DNA of 64,000 nt from Inonotus obliquus (Eukaryota > Basidiomycota > Agaricomycetes > Hymenochaetales > Hymenochaetaceae). Within the stretch, counting starts at the first letter, position 1, and every line of letters starts with the position of its first letter. The stretch lies in contig JAJHTX010000003.1 of NCBI GenBank assembly GCA_032164295.1, forward strand, positions 310,001 to 374,000. Reading direction: 5' to 3'. The notes beneath the pieces were generated by a model that was not told where the DNA came from, made no database searches, and saw only the letters and a program-made list of their open reading frames with translations. Below, piece after piece: positions 56,839 to 64,000 of the stretch. A program made the translations under genes and the position numbers.

Positions 56839-58681
56839 TCATATGACTGATGTTCCTCTTCGCTTCGCAAGTAGATGACGGGACAGCGCGAGTGTTGAAG
56901 TACCTATTGTAATCACGACCTGGATAATGAATTAGCAAATGTCACGCTTAAAACAAAATAATTACCACACCCCACTGAATATAGTGGTTTTATGCCACTC
57001 GAAGCCACTTCCTAGTAAAGCTCCATCTATTGGAGTTCCAACTAACGACCCGAAAGCAGCTAATGCGAAAGCGAGGCCCATTCGTAGTCTGGAGGATAGT
57101 TTTAGGAAGTTCGATAAACCGCAGCAGATATCTCCATAATGATGTACTCACCCTATTTCGCTTGGGTGGAGTGCAAGTGATGCTGTTGCGGCCGCAAGCA
57201 AAGAAAGAACTAGTATCACAGAAGTTAACACCAAATGTTAGTTTAAAGATAGAGTTTTACGACGTACACGCTCCAGACAAGAATCCTGATAGTACAGTGA
57301 AAACCATTACTCCCGCCACTTCGGTGATGCCAAACAAAGCGAATATCACTACCGCACTACCCATCCCACTCAGCAACAATATATTGAACAAGCCATAAGA
57401 CTTGATAAAGAGATTGGGCAGAACTCGTCCAGGGATAGATGCCGCATTAAGAATTGCTAACTGGCCCAAAGTCAGCTCGATTTCACCTTAGAAAGCGGTC
57501 TGAATGAATACCGAATAAAAGGAAACTGTTGCATCAACACCATGGGAAACGGCATAGACTTGAATGTAGAAATCTGTCACAATACGATTAGCACCTGAGC
57601 AAATAGATTCCTGGGTGAGTTACGGGTGAGTTACACACATGGAAAAAATATGCCTGCGAGACAGAAGAAGGCACTAAATCGAATGCTTCAATCAGGTTAT
57701 CGGAAGTAACGTAAGTCAATCCTGTAACAAACCCGAGTATGAGAAGCAAATAAGGTGCATCAGTGAAGAGTACTTTCGGATCTGGCTTGGTTTGCGGATT
57801 GGCTTGAACAGCAGCTGGACGTGGACGGATCAGAATATTTGCAAGGGCTAGCATGCCAAAAACGACAAAGGCCGACACCCGAACGGTCCACGGAAATCCC
57901 ACGCCACGATTTAGCAGATTGTTCAGCATTATCGGGAAGACGATGCCTCCCACCGAAGAACCTAGAGAAAGACGGGATCAATTTAGGTGCGATATCTGCT
58001 CACGAAGGACTGTACCAGTAAAGATTATCCCAAGTGCCAATGCGCGACGTGCTCGCCAATGGTGTGCCTGAATAGCAAGGCATGGAATATACAAGAGGCC
58101 GGAACCGAGACCCATACCAATTCCTTGCGAAAGGAATAGCTGGTAGTAATGGTTCGGATGAGCGATTGACAGCATGAAAAGGCTTGTGCCACAGTAAGCG
58201 CATGTGTATAGGTGCTCCCGTTACTATAATATCTTACGAGAACACGTATATCAGCGAGCCTGCGAGGAATGTTTGACGAAAGTATCCCAGATCAACGAGT
58301 TTGCCGCTGAATAGCCCCAACGATGTTAATAAGAACAGCTGCATTGACCCAATCCAACTTATTGCAGAAGAGGATGCGGTATTCGAACGGCCATAGAAGT
58401 CCTGGTAGACACCGAACGCATTCTGGTATCCGAAAGTGGCAGCCATCGCTAGCCAACTGGATGGCAAAAATTAGAGCTGCCTTGCACAAGTCCGAAGTTC
58501 GTGCGTACCCTCCTAATACTGTGAGCCAAGCGTCAATGCCACCATCCATAGGCACGGGCTCCCACGAGGTGACATCAAGAACAGGTGCATCACCATCGAT
58601 GAAAATCTGCGGCTGCAGAGGAATAGGTTCGATGCTGGTGACAACGGATAGCGAGGACTCTTCCTTCGTCAAGTCCTTCAT
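56839..58681 (-). CDS. MFS transporter, monocarboxylate-type
   Basis: Major facilitator superfamily permease of the fungal monocarboxylate transporter-like (SLC16-type) group; a candidate exporter of the cluster product. The start MKDLTKEESSLSVVTSIEPI (58681) is a hydrophilic N terminus, then DGGIDAWLTVLGGWLAMAAT starts TM1. Visible family marks are TFGYQNAFGVYQDFY, QLFLSQGIGMGLGSGLLYIP and RRALALGIIFTGSSVGGIVF, then a central loop (RPRPAAVQANPQTKPDPKVL). The second half has IPGRVLPNLFIKSYGLFNIL, GFLSGACVLVLSLLAAATAS, MRMGLAFALAAFGSLVGTPI and a last TM ending LLAKRRGTSVI at 56839. About 12 TM helices and several short introns; no frame break noted. Divergent from the cystathionine gamma-synthase gene. 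Confidence 0.85.
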
Positions 58682-59213
58682 GATGGGTGTAGGTGGGTAG
58701 GTATTGTGCGGTATCGAGGTAAGTCAAGCATAGTACCTAACCTGCAGCTGGCCGGCATACAAGAATGCCCGACGTGGCTGTTTCTGTCTGATGAGGAGTC
58801 TGCATGAACCGGAGAGAACGTACTGACCTGGTCACATCAAATGGAATCGCATGAGATCTTCCAAAAATCTTGTACTGAGATGCCATCTGCGACAAGGGGA
58901 TTTGTTCTCGGAACTATGCTTCCTTATACGCAATTGAATCATCCCGGCGTACACGGGGTAGACGGCGATCCAACTGGTGTTGAGGTTGAGGCGTGGGAAG
59001 GGTAATAATAACTTTGATGGATGGGCTTATGTAACACTCTTACTTGAAATATCGGTTTAAGTATCGATATAACCAATTGAAATTTTCATCCTCGAGATTG
59101 CCTACTGTGACTGTACAGCTAGGATCGGAATATGGAAAAACACGACTCTACTGATGTACTTAATCTAATTCGATGCTACCTATGTAGACCATCTACAACT
59201 TCCCCTTAACCTA
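58682..59213. promoter_or_regulatory. Divergent intergenic region (MFS / CGS)
   Basis: About 530 bp between divergent start codons; both promoters must lie here. A TATCGGTTTAAGTATCGATA near-palindrome is visible at about 59050-59069. No motif assigned. Confidence 0.3.
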
Positions 59214-61058
59214 ATGGCCACTATCGTATTCAATCCGGTTGGAATCCCTGTTCCTAACATCGAGCATGCCATATCCGTTTCCTTACCTACATGGTCTGAC
59301 ACACTGAAATACAAAAGGAATGAGGAACACACCCTGAGCCGCATGCAGACGGGCTACCCGCGCTATTTCATACATTTAAGTATCCGCAAGGTGCGCCTGC
59401 ACAACGAAAGACCATAAGGCCAACCACATAGCTCATATCGAAAGCAGCTCGCTCTCTTCTTCGAGAAACAGTATGGCGCACCTAACGAACGTGCCGTTCT
59501 TCTTCGCTCGTCAAGCGCGGCGGAGGCCTGTTGCGCATTCATAAACACACGTAGCACTCGAGGCCATGCTCGTGTCTTAGAAAGTCTTCCCTCGCATTAC
59601 CTCCCACAATGTCAGGTCCATGCTGTGCTATTCCCAGCCGAGGTGTTCCCAATTGCGAGGAGATTTTGGCAGTATACTGGCTTCGGCATCTCGAGCCGCA
59701 TTGCAAACTGCTACATGACGGTTCGAGGGTCATTACAAACCTCACCTTCGATTGATGCCACGACAATGGAGGAACTTTCTCTGAGGCATGGATTGCCGGG
59801 CCAACTTCATGATAACTTTTCAATTTCAGCAAAGGATATCATCCGTGAACGTATTGCGAACCTGGTTCGCAACGGAATAGATTCGTGGTTCGGAGAGAAC
59901 ATTGAAAGACTGGGCATACCTCGACGTTTGTCAGGTGTTTCAAAAGACGATGTGTTCCTCTACCCAATGGGAATGACTGCGATTTGGTCAGCCCATCATT
60001 TATGCATGCAGGTGCTTGGAGAGCAAAAGAGCGTTTGTCTAGGGTAAGCCTTGAATACCTTGGATACACCCTGTGCTGCGTTGACGTTAGTATATCAGAT
60101 TTCCCTACGCCGATACTTTGAAAACATTGCAAAACTGGGGACCGGGCTGCTATTTCTACCCCGACGTGGAAGAGTCAACCATTGACGAACTTGAAGTGCT
60201 CATTGAAGGCTTACAATCCTCAACGCCATCACAACGCCCGATTCTTGCACTGTTCACCGAGTTCCCTTCAAATCCACTCCTACATTCTGTCAACCTTCTT
60301 CGTCTCCGCAAACTCGCGGATAAATACGATTTCTTGATCGTGATTGATGAAACAGTTGGCAATTTCGCAAACGTTCAGGTGCTGACATTTGCGGACATCG
60401 TCACAACAAGCTTGAGTAAGCTTTTCAGTGGAGGCGCAAACGTCACCGGAGGGAGGTAAGGGCGACATTTCTTGTCCTTCAAGCTCGTCAAGACTAAGTA
60501 CCGTTGATTAATAGTCTCATCCTGAGTCCTGCTGGGAAACATTATGCAACGCTCAAAGCCGAGTTAGAGCGTACGTACGAAGATGTCTACTTCAACGAGG
60601 ATGCAAAAGTCATGGAAATCAACTCCCGAGATTTCGAGTATCGTTCCGCCATCATAAACGCCAATACGGAGACTATCTGCAACCATTTGAGCATCTGCTC
60701 CCCTGTAGTAACCAAGGTATACTACCCAAAACTTCAGCGCGAAACGGGAACATATGACATGTGTCGTGTCGGAGGATATGGTGGTTTATTTTCACTCTTG
60801 TTCGTTTCACCAACCGCTGCCCAGGCCTTTTACGACGCGTTGACCTGTGCAAAAGGACCAAGTCTTGGGACCAACTTCACTCTGGCTTGCGCTTATACGC
60901 TTCTTGCTCATTTCACTGAGCTTGAATGGGCAGCACAGCATGGTGTGCCAGAGGCGCTGGTACGTGTAAGTGTCGGTATGGAGGACAAAGATGCATTGCT
61001 GGATATGATGCGCAGAGCGGTAAAGTCTGCAGAGGATGCGCACTCAGCTAGCACTTGA
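59214..61058 (+). CDS. Cystathionine gamma-synthase-like PLP enzyme (557 aa, 4 exons)
   Basis: PLP-dependent Cys/Met metabolism enzyme, closest in layout to fungal Str2/MET7 cystathionine gamma-synthase, which joins cysteine and an O-acylated homoserine on the way to methionine. Exons 59214-59390, 59448-60043, 60099-60455 and 60515-61058 total 1674 nt in frame. The N-terminal domain has VGIPVPNIEHAISVSLPTWS, MQTGYPRYFIH and LALFFEKQYG. The catalytic domain has KDDVFLYPMGMTAIW, FPYADTLKTLQNWGPGCYFY, FTEFPSNPLL, DFLIVIDETVGNF and TTSLSKLFSGGANVTGGS, whose Lys should bind PLP. It may be a housekeeping methionine gene at the cluster edge, a supplier of methionine/SAM for the methyltransferases, or a diverged C-C bond-forming gamma-substitution enzyme as in some fungal clusters. 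The length favours Str2. Confidence 0.85.
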
Positions 61059-62147
61059 ATCTGGATAGGTTGTTTAGCTGATCGAGGTATCGTAACGCAA
61101 TCACCTGAGGAACACTGTCAAATTCAAATATTGTGGTAAAGCTTGATTATCAACGCACCGCAATAACGAAAAGTATCGAGGAACACGAAAAACAGGCCAC
61201 GAGCCTGTGCATCGAAGAACAGGTTGTCTCCCGAATTAAGTAAGTTTATCTGATCGCAATAGAGAGTAGTGCGTACAGTACAAAATGAATGGCGAGGCAG
61301 ATGTCCATGTCCCTACTTAAACGACTGCAGCGTCAAGACGTCTTCATGATGCACCATCATGCGCGACGATGCTCAAATACACCATGCGTAAGGCCTATTG
61401 CAACCGATATCGATGAACTGATGTCCAAACCGTGGACGATAGTTTCAGCAATAGCAAAGACAAATCCGTAAGCAACCACAACACGCAGCAACAATGTTTT
61501 TCCACATACATTGTATCCATGTAACTTGAAAATAAATCCGCACTAGTGCTTCCATTGCAATGTCCGAGTTGCATCAGGAATGCCTCATTTGAAGTGACAT
61601 CCTTCCCGATGACCACCAACACGTTCCGCGCAAGTCGGTCTCGAAGAGAAGAACATGCATATGGTCGGCTTTAGACAGACTGTCTCAAACACCTTCTAAA
61701 CATAGAGCGGCGTCGTTGCAACACGCCCGGATCCCGCGAGTAGAGATGCGCGACGCAAAATCCCGACGATCGTTCGCAGACAACTCTATCTTTGATGCGT
61801 GTCTATGATGAAAGAAAACAATTTTAGATGACAGTTCGAATGGATGTGAAATTCACCAATATTACCGACTAATCAACGCGCTTCGATCCACGCAGCACTA
61901 TCAAGTGCGACTGAAGAAGTTTACATCTCATAACCCTGATTTGCATCATTCGGGTTTGGGCACTGTGCAGCATATTGCAGCACGACGATTGATGGGAAAA
62001 CTTGAGAGCTCAATTCAAAGGGACATGGGAGTTACCGTGATTACATAACTATGATAATATTTCCGAGGTATTTGTGCGCCTATACAGAATGGCCGCATTG
62101 GGTATCCCTTTAGTCAGAAGGCCATAAACGGGGGATCGAAATTATCC
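61059..62147. other. Intergenic, no gene recognised
   Basis: About 1.1 kb between convergent 3' ends of the CGS gene and the membrane protein. Short frames only. Confidence 0.4.
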
Positions 62148-63550
62148 TTAATGACGAATTACAGCATGAGACTCGAAGAAAGTTTTCCTGCTGTTTTCTT
62201 CGTCTTCCGATTTCGCGAGAGCTCTCGCATCCGTGCCAATGGTGGAGGAAATATCAGCATCCGAATCGATATACTGAGTAATCTTGACTGTCAATGACTT
62301 CATCTCGAAACCGTCACACGGCCGGTACGGGCGTAATCTTCCATTGTTCTGCGGGCCGATATGCTCGACGGCTGTGTTCTGTTGTACGGTAGTGGCAATG
62401 CCGGGTAGCTTTCTGTCGCAGGCAAGTCCGACACGAATTATTATCATGTTAAACACGATTGAAATTATCGGTGAGATCTACCAAGCAGTTAGCCGCGCGG
62501 TTACATGGACTGGGAGAACCGTGGCGCACCATATCCAAAAGGACGTAGACACCTGGCGAACCAATCACAAAAGTAATCAATGCTGCAGTAATCGTCACAG
62601 AATAAATCGCCCCCGATTCTATTATGACACGGAGTATATCGGAGAGACGGCTCTGAGCACGATATCTGGAGGCTTGCCGATTTACCTTCCATATGCGAAA
62701 TGCAAGAAGTCCTAGTATGACTTTCAGTGAAGGAGAACAGTCACGATGATTTGGAGAGACGGTACCAGTTGCAGATAAATTAGTGGCTAACGTGGTGGAG
62801 TAGATGGTTGTGATCCACCTCCCAGTTTGCACCGCAAAAATGTTATCCGCATGATCTGCAGCAGAAGCAAGTGCAACGTTGGTTCCAATGGATGATGCTT
62901 GGACATTGCACGTGAGCCTCGTGTCCTTTCTACTCGTACACTTTTCATCACATACCGAGCAATGCGCACCATCCTAGGATAGGGATGATGACTATATAGG
63001 CCGTCTGCCAGACCACGTATGTACGATAGATCTAGAAATTAAGAGTTATTAGACGGCGAATAATGGAATGTGGAGCTACGTACGACAACTCCGTCGAGTA
63101 TTAGTGTTTGGATATTGTATAGGCAGCTCTTGATTATGAATGTAGGCTGGGTCACATCGTCAAAGTATTGTTCTGGTCCGCGTGGAAGTTTAGGGCCAAT
63201 ACTGAGAAACCCTTGACATAATCGAACTATGTTTACGATTTGCTCCTAAGTATTAGACGCAAACAGTAAATCTTCGAAAGAACAGAACACGTAATCGAAA
63301 GTCGATATAGCTACCGTGGAGGCGAAAACCTGCAATGAGCATGCACAAATGATCATACCATAGTTCAGACGGCGTCTGCATCTATTCCTCAGCAGGATCC
63401 ACAATGTGAGAATAAACATGAGTATAGAGAACCCTACAGGCTATCAGTGAGAAGGCAACAAAGGGGTCATCATGTGCTTCCATTGGACTCACCGAGAAGC
63501 AAGGCTTCTACTGCTGTAGAGATGATTGCTGCCTCTGCAAGCTGCAGCAT
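62148..63550 (-). CDS. Multi-TM membrane protein (basidiomycete integral membrane family)
   Basis: Common agaricomycete membrane protein of unknown function, distinct from the three other membrane proteins here. The start MLQLAEAAIISTAVEALLLG (63550) fits the family N terminus; upstream in-frame codons to 63772 lack that character. Spliced segments: FSILMFILTLWILLRNRCRR, GMIICACSLQVFAST, SCLYNIQTLILDGVV, IYRTYVVWQTAYIVIIPILG, then SLKVILGLLAFRIWK and the diagnostic RLSDILRVIIESGAIYSVTI with FVIGSPGVYVLLDM, then SPIISIVFNMIIIRVGLACD. The C-terminal tail of about 80 residues is hydrophilic and acidic, ending ESHAVIRH at 62148. About seven TM helices. A role in the cluster is not shown. Confidence 0.72.
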
Positions 63551-64000
63551 CTTGAAGGTCGCTACGCGGGGAAACTGGTGTAAAATCTCCGGTGAGCGCC
63601 GCAGGAGCGCGTGCTCTGTATTATATCCCTCTCCACCTTGCAAGAGTGTCACAGAGATACATGGATTACACATCAACATCAACGGGGACTCCCTCAACAA
63701 TACGTTTGCGAATATTATGGACTTGATATCTCCCACTGGATCTGAAATTTGAACAACTTGAACAAGGACCAATTAGTAAAAGCTCCGAGTCGTTCTCACG
63801 ATGAGTCATGTGGCAACGTTGGCAACAACGCCGTCACGGTCACGGTTCGCCTAGTTTATCTCCCACCTGAACCGAACGGAATTTCCAAAGTTAAAAAACA
63901 AAACGTCGATCAGAATCTGGTGGGGAACACTTGGAAGCGAGGAGCGTGCGCAAAGTCAATCAAATCTTGCACATGCCTTACTACGCCGCGGACCACTCAA
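63551..64000. other. Upstream flank of the last gene
   Basis: Likely holds the promoter of the membrane protein gene. Nothing else recognised to the window end. Confidence 0.3.

Overview
The window reads as nuclear DNA of an agaricomycete-type basidiomycete. Genes are packed with many short introns of about 45 to 70 bases. The gene families are typical of mushrooms: DUF6533/DUF6534-like membrane proteins, GMC oxidoreductases, large P450 families, a Plavaka-type transposase relic and a DUF6698-like repetitive protein. I saw no rRNA, tRNA or CRISPR. I resolved splice junctions by hand; where all exons summed to an intact frame I say so.

The left arm (1-17 kb) holds a partial epoxide hydrolase, a class I SAM methyltransferase (MT1), a secreted type B carboxylesterase, an HSL-family alpha/beta hydrolase, a DUF6534-like membrane protein, a second alpha/beta hydrolase, a UbiA-family prenyltransferase or terpene cyclase, and a P450 (P450-1) broken near its 3' end. 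A repeat island of about 14 kb (17.1-31.3 kb) follows, with two copies of a GGTAC-rich dispersed repeat, an element with 16-bp inverted termini, a multiply mutated Plavaka-type transposase and a disrupted DUF6698-like gene.

The right arm (31.3-64 kb) holds P450-2, fragments of a possible F-box-like gene, GMC oxidoreductase 1, a 7-TM protein, P450-3, GMC oxidoreductase 2, a DUF6533-like membrane protein, an O-methyltransferase with inactivating lesions, methyltransferase MT2 (paralogue of MT1), an MFS monocarboxylate-type transporter, a cystathionine gamma-synthase and another multi-TM membrane protein.

Together this looks like a specialised-metabolite cluster. The only scaffold-forming enzyme visible is the UbiA protein, so a terpenoid or prenylated aromatic product is the simplest inference. 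P450s and GMC oxidases would oxidise it, methyltransferases and hydrolases would tailor it, and the MFS protein would export it. The cluster seems partly decayed: P450-1 lost its penultimate exon to an inserted repeat, the O-methyltransferase carries a perfect 53-bp tandem duplication and an in-frame stop, and GMC 2 lacks one of the two catalytic residues of its family. Two enzyme pairs (MT1/MT2 and GMC1/GMC2) share exon sizes, so they arose by duplication. The product cannot be named from sequence alone.
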